In this document: positions 1 to 7,486 of the stretch, piece by piece
Layout of the letters: every line of letters begins with the position of its first letter
Numbering within the stretch: the stretch's first letter is position 1
Source: Actinobacillus sp.
Lineage (GTDB): Bacteria; Pseudomonadota; Gammaproteobacteria; Enterobacterales; Pasteurellaceae
Direction: 5' to 3'
Assembly: GCA_020026075.1 (NCBI GenBank)
Contig: JAHHQZ010000031.1
Coordinates: 1 to 20,450, forward strand
DNA length: 20,450 bases
Program-made: the position numbers and the translations under genes
Notes under the pieces: model-generated
The model's input: the letters and a program-made list of their open reading frames with translations, nothing else
What the model was told of the DNA's origin: nothing
Databases searched by the model: none

Positions 1-53
1 ATCTGCACCTTAATTAGTTGACTGGTTAGTCCAACTTTTGGGGTGCAGATCAA
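1..53. mobile_element. Terminal inverted repeat of a probable IS element, left copy
   Basis: These 53 bases are identical, in inverted orientation, to 20396-20448. Read outward on the minus strand the copy begins TTGATCTGCACCCC and continues with AAAAGTTGGACT. From memory, TG followed by a CCCCAAAAGTTGGAC block is the style of IS3-family (IS150-group) ends. No transposase is visible because the window stops inside the repeat. Internally it is an imperfect palindrome: ATCTGCACC at 1-9 pairs with GGTGCAGAT at 42-50, and AGTTGAC pairs with GTCCAACT nearer the centre, so it could form a hairpin. Such hairpins at IS ends are known to shield transposase genes from outside transcription. It could instead be a roughly 50-base MITE; the window cannot settle this. 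Confidence 0.6.
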
Positions 54-1312
54 ACTGGGGCGTTCACTTCTTTAATGCGGCCAGTGCCTGCTTTCATAAT
101 GCAGTAGCTAATGAAACCAAAAGCAATGCCTTCGGTGATAGAGTAGGTAAATGGCATTAAAGCCGCCGTTAAAAAGGCTGGCGTTGCTTCGGTTAAGTCG
201 TCCCAATGCACACGAATTAAGCTAGATGCCATTAAAATTCCCACATAAATCAGCGCACCCGCTGTGGCGTAGGCAGGAACTAAACCTGCCAGTGGTGAGA
301 AGAAAATGGTCAACAAGAATAATAAACCAACCACAATGGCGGTTAAGCCTGTGCGACCACCAACGGATACGCCAGAGCCACTTTCAATATAAGCGCCCAC
401 GGATGAAGTACCGATTAACGCTCCCAATACGCCAGTGGTGCTGTCCACTAGCAAAGCTTGACGCATTTTGGGGAAACGCCCTTGCTCGTCGCAAATGCCC
501 GCTTTATCCGTTACCCCAATGAGCGTGCCAGATGAGTCAAATAGCGTAACCAATAAAAATGAGAAAATAATACCGATTAAGGCGGTGTCCAAAGCGCCTT
601 TAATATCAACTTTGCCCACAACCGCCGTCAACGCTGGTGGCATTGATAAAATGCCGTGATACTGCACTTGTGGGTCAAACATTAACGCAAGCACAGTTAC
701 ACTGACAATGGAAACCAACACGCCTGAGAACACGTTTCGTGCCGCCAAAATGACGATAATCAAAAAGCCGAGCAAACCGAGCATTACAGAAGGCGTATGC
801 AAGTCGCCCAAAGTAACTAACGTCGCAGGGCTTGACACGATAAGTCCCATATTGCTAAACCCAATTAAAGCAATGAAAAAGCCAATGCCTGCGCCAATGC
901 CCACACGCAGACTCAAAGGAATACTCGCAATGAGCCAGTAGCGCACTTGAAATAGCGTTAGCAAAAATAATCCTATGGCACCCCAGAAAATCGCACCCAT
1001 ACCGATTTCCCACGAATAGCCGAGCTTGCCAACCACAGCGTAGGCAAAAAAGGCGTTCAGCCCCATCGCTGGTGCGAGTGCAATCGGCAAATTACTGAAT
1101 AACCCCATTGCGATGGTACCAATGGCAGCGATTAAGCAAGTGGTCACAAACACCACCTGTTTGTCCATTCCAGCATCGCCTAAAATGGACGGGTTGACAA
1201 AAACAATGTACACCATTGTGAAAAATGTCGTAATCCCAGCGATGACTTCCTTTTTCACTGTGGTATCGTGTTGATTTAGCTTAAAAAAGCGATTTAACGA
1301 TGTGTTTAGCAT
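50..1312 (-). CDS. adeP: AdeP-like adenine permease (NCS2/AzgA group), C-terminus cut by IS end
   Basis: Inner-membrane, proton-coupled nucleobase importer of the NCS2 (AzgA) group, 420 residues and highly hydrophobic with about 12-13 membrane segments. The segment NLPIALAPAMGLNAFFAY (about residues 73-90) and the later block SVGAYIESGSGVSVGGRTG are hallmarks of the group. The sequence follows E. coli AdeP (adenine) more closely than the guanine/hypoxanthine carriers GhxP/GhxQ; AdeQ is an equally possible match. A good ribosome site (AAGGAG) lies 6 bases before the ATG. The stop codon TGA (50-52) is made from the tip of the terminal repeat, and the protein ends at ...GRIKEVNAPV. As I remember AdeP, about 17 more residues forming a last hydrophobic segment should follow, so this is probably a 3'-truncated gene. 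Function of the shortened protein is uncertain. Confidence 0.85.
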   Translation of the reverse strand: MLNTSLNRFFKLNQHDTTVKKEVIAGITTFFTMVYIVFVNPSILGDAGMDKQVVFVTTCLIAAIGTIAMGLFSNLPIALAPAMGLNAFFAYAVVGKLGYSWEIGMGAIFWGAIGLFLLTLFQVRYWLIASIPLSLRVGIGAGIGFFIALIGFSNMGLIVSSPATLVTLGDLHTPSVMLGLLGFLIIVILAARNVFSGVLVSIVSVTVLALMFDPQVQYHGILSMPPALTAVVGKVDIKGALDTALIGIIFSFLLVTLFDSSGTLIGVTDKAGICDEQGRFPKMRQALLVDSTTGVLGALIGTSSVGAYIESGSGVSVGGRTGLTAIVVGLLFLLTIFFSPLAGLVPAYATAGALIYVGILMASSLIRVHWDDLTEATPAFLTAALMPFTYSITEGIAFGFISYCIMKAGTGRIKEVNAPV

Positions 1313-1333
1313 ATAAGCTCCTTTCCTTTAAAA

Positions 1334-1370
1334 AATATTCCAGGCTGGAATATTGACCAAAATTTTATCA
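1334..1370 (+). repeat. Variant of the GGYCGGAAT/AT-tract motif with a 21-base palindrome
   Basis: AATATTCCAG (1334-1343) and CTGGAATATT (1345-1354) form a perfect palindrome around one central base. The right half continues into GACC and AAAATTTTAT (to 1370). This half aligns with the copy at 8038: GGC(C/T)GGAATATT, four variable bases, AAAATTTTAT. It lies between the topA terminator and the permease gene, so it falls in the permease leader or promoter area. Confidence 0.55.
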
Positions 1371-1402
1371 AGACAAAAATAAACCGCGCCTGTTGCGCGG
1401 TT
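1371..1402 (-). terminator. Rho-independent terminator of topA
   Basis: AACCGCGC (1382-1389) pairs perfectly with GCGCGGTT (1395-1402) around a 5-base loop. On the minus strand the stem is followed by TTTATTTTTGTC. It starts 5 bases past the topA stop codon, so it should end topA transcription before the permease gene. Confidence 0.85.
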
Positions 1403-1406
1403 ACAC

Positions 1407-4022
1407 TTAGTTTGCTTCACTCCATTTTCCGTTGTTGAAATAGAGTCGCCATTTTGTGGCTTTGCCATTTTTTTCGGATGTGATGTACTGTCGCTTGTCT
1501 TTGCGAGAGTAGCGTACAATCGCCTCGTTGCCCTCAGGATCCTGTTGCGGTGCTGTGGCGAGATATTTTAATTTCTCTGGTAAACGTTCCGCAAACTGGG
1601 CTAATTCTTTCACTTTCGCTGCTCGGCTTTCTCGGCTTTTGGGGAAATTGTGCGCCGACATAAACACGCCGCTTGCACCATCTCGTAGCACAAAATAGGC
1701 ATCGGATTTTTCGCATTTTAATTCAGGGAACAGCACAGGATCTTCTTTAGGGGGGGCCACTTCGCCGTTACGCAAAATTTTACGCGTGTTATCGCACTGG
1801 GTGCAGCCCATATATTTGCCAAAACGCCCTAATTTTAAGTGCATATCCGCACCGCATTTATCGCATTCCACCACAGGACCATCGTAGCCTTTGATCTTAA
1901 ACTCGCCTTTTTCTACCACATAGCCATCACAGTTTGGATTATTACCACAAACATAAAGTTTACGTTCAGGATCAATAATGTAGCTATCCATTGCCGTTTG
2001 ACAAATCGGGCAGCGTTTTTTCTCCATTAGGGCTTTGGTTTCTGAACTTTCGTCTAATACGTTTAATAATTCCGCCTCTGGAATTAAGTTTTGCGTGGTT
2101 TTACAGCGCTCTTTCGGCGGCAACGCGTAACCGCTACAACCCAAAAATACCCCTGTACTCGCCGTACGAATGGTCATTTCACGTTGACAGGTAGGGCAAT
2201 GAATATCTGGGGTTAGCACCAATTTATTTGGCATCATTCCACCTTCTAATTCATCAAGCTCTGCTTGCGTTAAGCACTCGGAGAATGCGGCAAAAAATTC
2301 ATTTAATTCATCTTTCCAGTTCTTTTGCCCTTCAGCGATTTGATCCAATACCGTTTCCATATTGGCGGTAAAATCGTAATTCATTAAATCAGGGAAGGAC
2401 TGGCTTAGGCGATCCGTCACAATTTCACCGATTTTTTCGGCGTAGAAACGGTGGCTTTCCACACGCACATAACCACGCTCTTGAATCGTGGAAATGATCG
2501 AGGCATAAGTAGATGGACGACCAATGCCACGTTTTTCTAATTCACGCACCAACGCTGCCTCCGTAAAACGTGCAGGCGGTTTGGTGAAAAATTGCTGCGG
2601 ATCCAAATGGTCTAAGCTTAGATTTTCACCCACAGCGAGAACTGGCAAGGTTTGATCTTCATCTTTTTTGCTTTGCTGTGGTAAAACTTTTGTCCAACCG
2701 TCAAAACGCAACACACGACCTTTCGCTTTTAGCCCAAAATCGCCAGCCTGTACCAAAAGCGATGTGCTGTCGTATTGTGCTGCTGGCATTTGGCACGCCA
2801 CAAATTGCTTCCAAATGAGATCATAAAGACGAGCCGCATCACGCTCTACGCCGCTAAGTTGATTCGCTTGAACATTCACATCGGTAGGGCGAATCGCCTC
2901 GTGCGCCTCTTGTGCGTTGGCTTTACTGGAATAAAAATTTGGTTTTTCAGGCAAATAAGCCACGCCGTAATTTTCGTCAATAAAATGACGTACCATTGTT
3001 AAGGCATCTTGGCTTAAATTGGTGCTGTCCGTACGCATATAGGTGATATGCCCTGCCTCGTACAAACGCTGTGCGAGCATCATTGTTTTTTTCACGCTGA
3101 AATTGAGTTTACTACTCGCACTTTGTTGTAATGTGGATGTAATAAACGGCGGTTTAGCTCGTGAAGATGTAGGCTTAGTTTCAATGTTTGCTACAACGAA
3201 AGCAGATTTTTCAAGGGCTGCAACAACTTTTTGCGTTTCCGCTTGATTTGGCAAGGCGTGAGCAGCCAATTTTTTGCCTTGATATTCGGCTAGTTCCAAT
3301 TTAATTGGCATCGCCTGCGGAGTTTTGGTGTACGCACTGATCTGCCAATATTCTTGCGGTTGGAAAGCTTTAATTTCACGCTCACGCTCCACAATAAGTT
3401 TTACGGCAACAGATTGCACACGACCAGCGGATAGTCCACGTGCGACTTTCTTCCATAATAACGGTGAAACCATAAAGCCCACTACACGATCCAAAAAGCG
3501 GCGTGTTTGCTGAGCATCTACGCTGTTCATATCAATTTTACCTGGATGAGAAAACGCCTCTGTAATGGCTTTTTTAGTGATTTCATTAAACACCACACGG
3601 CTGTAACGCTCATCTGCCCCGCCGATCACCTCTTTTAAATGCCAAGCGATGGCTTCCCCTTCTCTATCCAAGTCGGTTGCAAGGTAAATATGATCAGCTT
3701 TTTTAGCTAAAGATTTCAATTCCGCTACGGTTTTTTCTTTATTCGGCAAAATTTGATAGTGTGCTTTCCAGTCATCGTACGGATTCACGCCCATACGTTT
3801 TATCAACGCCTCTCTGGCACGTTCCTCTTTAATGCGTTGTTGTTCTAAAGCACTCATTCCTTTAGTGGATAAAGGTTTTGCTTTTTCTTTACTGCCTGAA
3901 CCTGACACAGGCAAATCGCAAATATGCCCCACGCTTGATTTCACAATGTACTGTGAGCCAAGATATTTATTGATTGTTTTCGCTTTGGCTGGAGACTCCA
4001 CAATCACTAAGGATTTAGTCAT
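1407..4022 (-). CDS. topA: DNA topoisomerase I
   Basis: Type IA topoisomerase that relaxes negatively supercoiled DNA by cutting one strand. It has 871 residues, against 865 in E. coli. The N-terminal Toprim domain shows Glu9 in VIVESPAKA and the acidic triad Asp117, Asp119 and Glu121 in ATDLDREGE. The catalytic tyrosine is Tyr328 in GHITYMRTDST. The C-terminal part has three four-cysteine zinc motifs (Cys609/612/629/640, Cys671/674/692/698, Cys720/723/740/743), followed by the cysteine-free ribbon-like domains that bind RNA polymerase in E. coli. AGGA lies 9 bases before the ATG. The gene sits 68 bases downstream of ubiX and is closed by its own terminator. It is full length with no missing key residue. 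Confidence 0.98.
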   Translation of the reverse strand: MTKSLVIVESPAKAKTINKYLGSQYIVKSSVGHICDLPVSGSGSKEKAKPLSTKGMSALEQQRIKEERAREALIKRMGVNPYDDWKAHYQILPNKEKTVAELKSLAKKADHIYLATDLDREGEAIAWHLKEVIGGADERYSRVVFNEITKKAITEAFSHPGKIDMNSVDAQQTRRFLDRVVGFMVSPLLWKKVARGLSAGRVQSVAVKLIVEREREIKAFQPQEYWQISAYTKTPQAMPIKLELAEYQGKKLAAHALPNQAETQKVVAALEKSAFVVANIETKPTSSRAKPPFITSTLQQSASSKLNFSVKKTMMLAQRLYEAGHITYMRTDSTNLSQDALTMVRHFIDENYGVAYLPEKPNFYSSKANAQEAHEAIRPTDVNVQANQLSGVERDAARLYDLIWKQFVACQMPAAQYDSTSLLVQAGDFGLKAKGRVLRFDGWTKVLPQQSKKDEDQTLPVLAVGENLSLDHLDPQQFFTKPPARFTEAALVRELEKRGIGRPSTYASIISTIQERGYVRVESHRFYAEKIGEIVTDRLSQSFPDLMNYDFTANMETVLDQIAEGQKNWKDELNEFFAAFSECLTQAELDELEGGMMPNKLVLTPDIHCPTCQREMTIRTASTGVFLGCSGYALPPKERCKTTQNLIPEAELLNVLDESSETKALMEKKRCPICQTAMDSYIIDPERKLYVCGNNPNCDGYVVEKGEFKIKGYDGPVVECDKCGADMHLKLGRFGKYMGCTQCDNTRKILRNGEVAPPKEDPVLFPELKCEKSDAYFVLRDGASGVFMSAHNFPKSRESRAAKVKELAQFAERLPEKLKYLATAPQQDPEGNEAIVRYSRKDKRQYITSEKNGKATKWRLYFNNGKWSEAN

Positions 4023-4048
4023 AAATTATTCCTATCTTTTCAGCAGTA

Positions 4049-4080
4049 GAATATTCAAAATTTTCAAAAATATTCCGACC
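4049..4080 (-). repeat. GGTCGGAAT/AT-tract motif between ubiX and topA
   Basis: On the minus strand: GGTCGGAATATTTTTG, then AAAATTTT, then GAATATTC. The core matches the other copies exactly. The second half is a loose inverted partner, giving a rough palindrome centred on AAAATTTT. It fills about half of the 68-base spacer upstream of topA. Confidence 0.6.
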
Positions 4081-4090
4081 TTGCTTTTTG

Positions 4091-4672
4091 TTAATTCTGG
4101 CTTAATGGCCAGCGCGTAAAAATATTTTCAGGTAACGGGATGTTAAATTGATCACAAATTCTAACTACTCCTTGCATTACGATGTCGTCTAGACTTTGTG
4201 GGTGATGATAAAAGGCTGGCATTAACGGCATAATTTGCACGCCCATTTCTGCCACTTGCGTCATCAATCGCAACTGCCCTAAATGTAGTGGTGTTTCACG
4301 CACGCAAAGGGTTAAGGGTAAACGCTCTTTCAAGCATACGTCAGCGGCACGGCTAATTAGGTTATCGCCATAACAGTTGGCCACGGCGGATAATGTTTTT
4401 ATCGTACAAGGAACGATCACCATTCCAAGTGTACGAAAGGATCCCGAGGCAAGACTGGCAGCAATATTGCGGTTATCGTGATACACATCGGCCAATGCTT
4501 TTATGTCGCTTGTACTATAATCCGTTTCCAAGCGCAAGGTTTCTTTGCCCGCTTGACTGATGATCACGTGCGTTTCTATTTCTGGTACCTTTTTTAAAAC
4601 TTCCAGCAAGCGCACAGCATAAATCACACCAGATGCACCAGTAATGGCGACAATAAAGGGTTTCTTTAACAA
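4091..4672 (-). CDS. ubiX: Flavin prenyltransferase UbiX, TTG start
   Basis: UbiX joins a dimethylallyl group to FMN, making the prenylated flavin cofactor that UbiD-type decarboxylases need, for example in ubiquinone synthesis. It has 193 residues (E. coli 189). The Rossmann-type flavin segment is ITGASGVIYAV (10-20); other family blocks are PCTIKTL (88-94), CVRETPLH (123-130) and PAFYHHPQSLDDI (152-164). It is nearly collinear with E. coli UbiX to the end. The start is TTG at 4670-4672, 14 bases after the cvpA stop. No ATG or GTG lies in frame nearby, and only a weak GAAG precedes it, so translation is probably coupled to cvpA. In E. coli, purF stands between cvpA and ubiX; here it is missing. 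Confidence 0.94.
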   Translation of the reverse strand: MLKKPFIVAITGASGVIYAVRLLEVLKKVPEIETHVIISQAGKETLRLETDYSTSDIKALADVYHDNRNIAASLASGSFRTLGMVIVPCTIKTLSAVANCYGDNLISRAADVCLKERLPLTLCVRETPLHLGQLRLMTQVAEMGVQIMPLMPAFYHHPQSLDDIVMQGVVRICDQFNIPLPENIFTRWPLSQN

Positions 4673-4686
4673 GGGATAGTCTTCAA

Positions 4687-5223
4687 TTAAAATGCAGATT
4701 TTACGGATTTCACTGCTTGCGTTGCTTGCTGTGGCAAGTCATTTAGTAAGCTTGAATTGGCTTTCATCTGCTCAAAAAACCAATCAATAATGAATCGAAA
4801 ATGCGGAATTAGCTGAGAGTTTTTCCACATTTCAGTGTTGTGGATGCTGGTGAAAGCGTCCACAAAAAATAGCAATGCTGAAACAATCAAAACACCACGC
4901 AGTAAACCAAAACAGCCACCAAGCACACGATCTGTCCCTGTTAGACCTGTTTTATCCACAAGTTTGCCGAGTGCATAGCTAATTAACCCGCCAATAATCA
5001 GCGTCGCAAGGAATAGAATCCCCATTGCTACGCCATTTTTTAGATAAGGGGTTTGAATTTGAGTAAGGTAAGTGGCAATTTCTTCGTAAAAATTCGCAGC
5101 AACAAAAAAAGCTGCAACCCAAGAAACTAACGAAAAAACTTCACGAATGAAGCCACGAAAAAGGCTAACAATCACCGATAACAAAATAATAGCGATGATA
5201 AACCAATCAATATAGTTGTTCAT
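4687..5223 (-). CDS. cvpA: CvpA family inner-membrane protein
   Basis: CvpA-family membrane protein of 178 residues (E. coli 162). E. coli CvpA is needed for colicin V export, and homologues affect envelope stress and purine-linked growth; its molecular activity is unknown. About four hydrophobic segments are visible (roughly residues 5-27, 30-45, 64-86 and 103-122), with the typical charged motif SLFRGFIREVFSLVSW near residues 20-35. AAGGA precedes the ATG by 7 bases. A terminator hairpin lies just upstream, between this gene and the lipoprotein gene. I see no convincing promoter in the 64-base gap, so expression may depend on read-through. The family's usual downstream partner purF is absent; ubiX follows directly. 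Confidence 0.93.
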   Translation of the reverse strand: MNNYIDWFIIAIILLSVIVSLFRGFIREVFSLVSWVAAFFVAANFYEEIATYLTQIQTPYLKNGVAMGILFLATLIIGGLISYALGKLVDKTGLTGTDRVLGGCFGLLRGVLIVSALLFFVDAFTSIHNTEMWKNSQLIPHFRFIIDWFFEQMKANSSLLNDLPQQATQAVKSVKSAF

Positions 5224-5245
5224 TTATCGTCCTTACAACTCAAAC

Positions 5246-5277
5246 AAAAAAAGCCCATTCCCGCAAGGGGGAATGGG
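5246..5277 (-). terminator. Rho-independent terminator after the OmpA-like lipoprotein gene
   Basis: CCCATTCCC (5254-5262) pairs perfectly with GGGAATGGG (5269-5277) around a 6-base loop. On the minus strand the stem is followed by TTTTTTTG. It begins 10 bases past the lipoprotein stop codon and lies only 30 bases before the cvpA start, so it separates or attenuates the two transcripts. Confidence 0.85.
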
Positions 5278-5287
5278 TAAGGCATTA

Positions 5288-6109
5288 TTATTTATACATT
5301 GGTGCTGGGCCTTTCACACCACTATTCATTTTGTAAACATCGCTACTTTGAACCGCTTGTCCAAAAGCACGAATAATTACACGGCGGTTTGGTGCTAAAC
5401 ATTCTTTTAATGCTTTACCTGTTAAGCCGTTATCGCAAGCTTTTACTTGATTTGCTTTACCATAACCTATGGTTTTAAATTCTGCTTTTACACCATCATG
5501 GATTAACCAAGATTTCACCCTATCCGCACGTTGTTGAGAAAGACGTAAGTTGTACGCCACAGAACCTAAGCGATCAGTGTAACCTTCAACGATAACTTTT
5601 TGTGCTTTCATTGCTTTTAATTCCTTCGCAATATCTGCCACTACTTTTTTACCGTTTGGCGTTAAGTTGTATTTATCAAAGTCGAATAAGAAGTCAGCGG
5701 ATAGACGGAAAGTACCATTACCGTAACAGCCATTTGGATGCCAATAGAAACTTTGTGCATTCATTTTGCTATCGAATAGCACTTTATATTGGCATATTTT
5801 GTGAATACCGTTCTCACGGTAGTTAAATGCGTAATCCCATTCACGCACGCCATATAAACCTTCGGCGAATTGTGGATTACCGATTAATTGACGGATTTGG
5901 GATTTATTCATTCCACGTTCAATCATTCGAACATTAGCCCAGTTTGGCCAAGAGCCGAACTGACTACCATCGTGATTAAATGTATCTTGAGAGATTTTTG
6001 GCCAAACAGGGTTATCTGTTTGTCCATTCGCATCAACATTACTTAAATTACCACAAGCAGCAAGTGTAGTTGCTGCAATAACGGCTAAAAGAGTACGAGA
6101 AAATTTCAT
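5288..6109 (-). CDS. Outer-membrane lipoprotein with BamE-like and OmpA-like domains
   Basis: The 273-residue product starts at the ATG at 6107-6109, which has AGAGG 6 bases upstream and is followed at once by a signal peptide. The open frame extends 50 codons further but without signal-peptide character. A lipobox LAAC gives the lipidated Cys19, followed by Gly20 and Asn21, so outer-membrane sorting is likely. Residues about 57-125 resemble the SmpA/OmlA (BamE) fold (MIERGMNKSQIRQLIGNPQF). Residues about 135-250 are an OmpA C-terminal domain with Asp179 (GYTDR) and Arg194 (QQRADRV), the two residues that bind the diaminopimelate of peptidoglycan. The cysteine pair 225/237 is placed as in OmpA. 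I infer that it tethers the outer membrane to the cell wall. It is not BamE itself, which is about 110 residues and lacks an OmpA domain. Confidence 0.88.
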   Translation of the reverse strand: MKFSRTLLAVIAATTLAACGNLSNVDANGQTDNPVWPKISQDTFNHDGSQFGSWPNWANVRMIERGMNKSQIRQLIGNPQFAEGLYGVREWDYAFNYRENGIHKICQYKVLFDSKMNAQSFYWHPNGCYGNGTFRLSADFLFDFDKYNLTPNGKKVVADIAKELKAMKAQKVIVEGYTDRLGSVAYNLRLSQQRADRVKSWLIHDGVKAEFKTIGYGKANQVKACDNGLTGKALKECLAPNRRVIIRAFGQAVQSSDVYKMNSGVKGPAPMYK

Positions 6110-6177
6110 AAGAACCTCTTTTGATAAAATAATAGAGAAAATCGCTACACAATTTTTATGTAACGCAAAACTGAGAC

Positions 6178-6206
6178 ATAATAAGGAAGTTTTGTGGTAA
6201 AGTAAA
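6178..6206 (-). promoter_or_regulatory. Candidate sigma-70 promoter of the OmpA-like lipoprotein gene
   Basis: On the minus strand, TTTACT (6201-6206, 4 of 6 matches to TTGACA) and TATTAT (6178-6183, 5 of 6 matches to TATAAT) are separated by exactly 17 bases. The predicted start gives a leader of about 60 bases before the ATG. The 158-base spacer behind sohB is AT-rich, so chance matches are possible. Confidence 0.4.
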
Positions 6207-6267
6207 ATAGTTGCAGGTTTGAATTCTAAGAAATTCTTTATTTTATTCCTGCCCCTCACTTTATCCT

Positions 6268-7314
6268 TTATTGAATACGCTCGTACGTGTTGTTAAACAG
6301 CCAGCGACTTAGCAAACGATGGCTCGTTTCTTCTGCTTGCTGGCTAAGTTTTTGCAGTAATGTTTTTTTGCATTGATAGGATAAACCGATGACTTTTTGT
6401 TGCTTATCTTGCAACGCCTGCAATAGCAGATCATCACTCGTTGCAATTTCATCAACTAAACCTAAGGCAATACCCTGTTCGGCATACCAATGCTCACCTG
6501 TTGCCACTTTTTCAATATCCACCGCTGGACGTTGATTTTGTACAAAATCTTTAAACAGCATGTGCGTTTCGTCCAATTCTTGCTGGAATTTTTCTCTGCC
6601 TTTATGCGTGTTTTTCCCCATAACCGTCATTGTGCGTTTGTAATCCCCTGCGGTCATTACGTTCATTTCCACATCGTGTTTACGCAATAAGCGATAAATA
6701 TTAGGAATTTGAGCCACCACGCCAATGGATCCCACAATAGCAAATGGCGCTGCCACCAGTTTATCTGCTACACACGCCATCATATAGCCACCACTGGCTG
6801 CCACTTTATCCACGGCGATGATGAGCGGAATGTCGTGCTCTTTCAAACGTTTTAATTGCGAAGCTGCCAAACCATAGCCGTGCACCACGCCGCCAGGACT
6901 TTCTAGGCGTAGTAAAACCTTATCTTGTGGTTGAGCAATGGCAATAATCGCAGAAATTTCTTCACGCAAAGCATTGGTTTGCGAAGCTTGAACATCGCCT
7001 TGAAAATCCAAAACAAAGGTATGAGGCAAACGTTTAGGGGCTTTTTTCTCAGCATTCTCCATTTTTGCTTGAGCTTTTTGTGCTTTTTTTTCTGCTTTTT
7101 CTTGCTGTTTTAAGGCTTTACCTTGCAAGTGAAATGACGCCAGTTGCTTTTGTTTTTGCTGAAAGACCTCAGACAAATCCGTCACTTGCAATTCCCCTGT
7201 GGATTTATGCGATTTGCCACTCAATAGGCGAACACCAACGATCACCGCAATAAACGCTATGGTCAATAACTCTAAAATAAATACGCCGTAGCCACTGATA
7301 ATATTTGCTAACAT
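6268..7314 (-). CDS. sohB: Probable inner-membrane serine protease SohB (S49 family)
   Basis: S49-family peptidase related to signal peptide peptidase A. E. coli sohB was found as a multicopy suppressor of degP (htrA) loss. The 348 residues match the 349 of E. coli. One N-terminal membrane segment (about 10-31) is followed by a Lys/Ala/Gln-rich, probably coiled-coil stretch (about 52-95) and then the protease domain. The nucleophile is Ser174 in DKVAASGGYMMA and the general base Lys226 in AGDYKRTMT, the Ser/Lys dyad of the family. The chosen start is the ATG at 7312-7314, matching the E. coli N-terminus, with AGGA about 11 bases upstream. Two earlier in-frame ATGs exist (up to 7401), but they would place the predicted promoter inside the gene. 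Confidence 0.94.
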   Translation of the reverse strand: MLANIISGYGVFILELLTIAFIAVIVGVRLLSGKSHKSTGELQVTDLSEVFQQKQKQLASFHLQGKALKQQEKAEKKAQKAQAKMENAEKKAPKRLPHTFVLDFQGDVQASQTNALREEISAIIAIAQPQDKVLLRLESPGGVVHGYGLAASQLKRLKEHDIPLIIAVDKVAASGGYMMACVADKLVAAPFAIVGSIGVVAQIPNIYRLLRKHDVEMNVMTAGDYKRTMTVMGKNTHKGREKFQQELDETHMLFKDFVQNQRPAVDIEKVATGEHWYAEQGIALGLVDEIATSDDLLLQALQDKQQKVIGLSYQCKKTLLQKLSQQAEETSHRLLSRWLFNNTYERIQ

Positions 7315-7344
7315 CTTATTTTGTCCTAATCCATAATTAACAAA

Positions 7345-7381
7345 AGTTGTCATATTACGGATTTTTATGTAGATGACAACT
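7345..7381. repeat. Nine-base inverted repeat in the sohB/pgsA divergent spacer
   Basis: AGTTGTCAT (7345-7353) and ATGACAACT (7373-7381) are perfect inverted copies with 19 bases between them. Their centres lie 28 bases apart, a little under three helical turns. Each arm contains TTGTCA or its complement, which resembles a -35 box. The pair could be a dimeric operator or simply two opposed promoter elements. Confidence 0.5.
7352..7379 (-). promoter_or_regulatory. Candidate sigma-70 promoter of sohB
   Basis: On the minus strand, TTGTCA (7374-7379, 5 of 6 matches) and TAATAT (7352-7357, 4 of 6) are 16 bases apart. Transcription would begin near 7345, giving a leader of about 30 bases before the chosen ATG. 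Both boxes overlap the arms of the inverted repeat at 7345-7381, so a protein binding that repeat would block it. Confidence 0.4.
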
Positions 7382-7486
7382 ATTATCAACTTTCTCATCA
7401 ATGGATTTTTTTCACCCTTTGCCGTTTAAAATTCACTGCGTTTGCTTTAAAATGCACGCTATTCTTTGTCTGACCGAGAGAGAACA

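Noticed and set aside
1313..1381. Purine riboswitch or PurR box upstream of the adenine permease
   Set aside because: The leader is only about 70 bases beyond the topA terminator, mostly the AT-rich palindrome, and has no aptamer-like three-stem pattern or PurR-like palindrome.
5345..5365. A functional Actinobacillus-type uptake signal (ACAAGCGGT)
   Set aside because: Only one exact copy in 20 kb, within the lipoprotein gene; a single 9-mer match is not evidence of an uptake signal.
6110..6259. N-terminal extension of the OmpA-like lipoprotein from an upstream ATG at 6259
   Set aside because: The extra 50 residues precede a clear signal peptide with lipobox. The internal ATG at 6109 has a good ribosome site, and the extension would cover the promoter candidate.
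7315..7401. Longer SohB start at 7401 or 7353
   Set aside because: The N-terminus from 7314 matches the E. coli protein length and its membrane segment; the extension crosses the promoter and inverted repeat.
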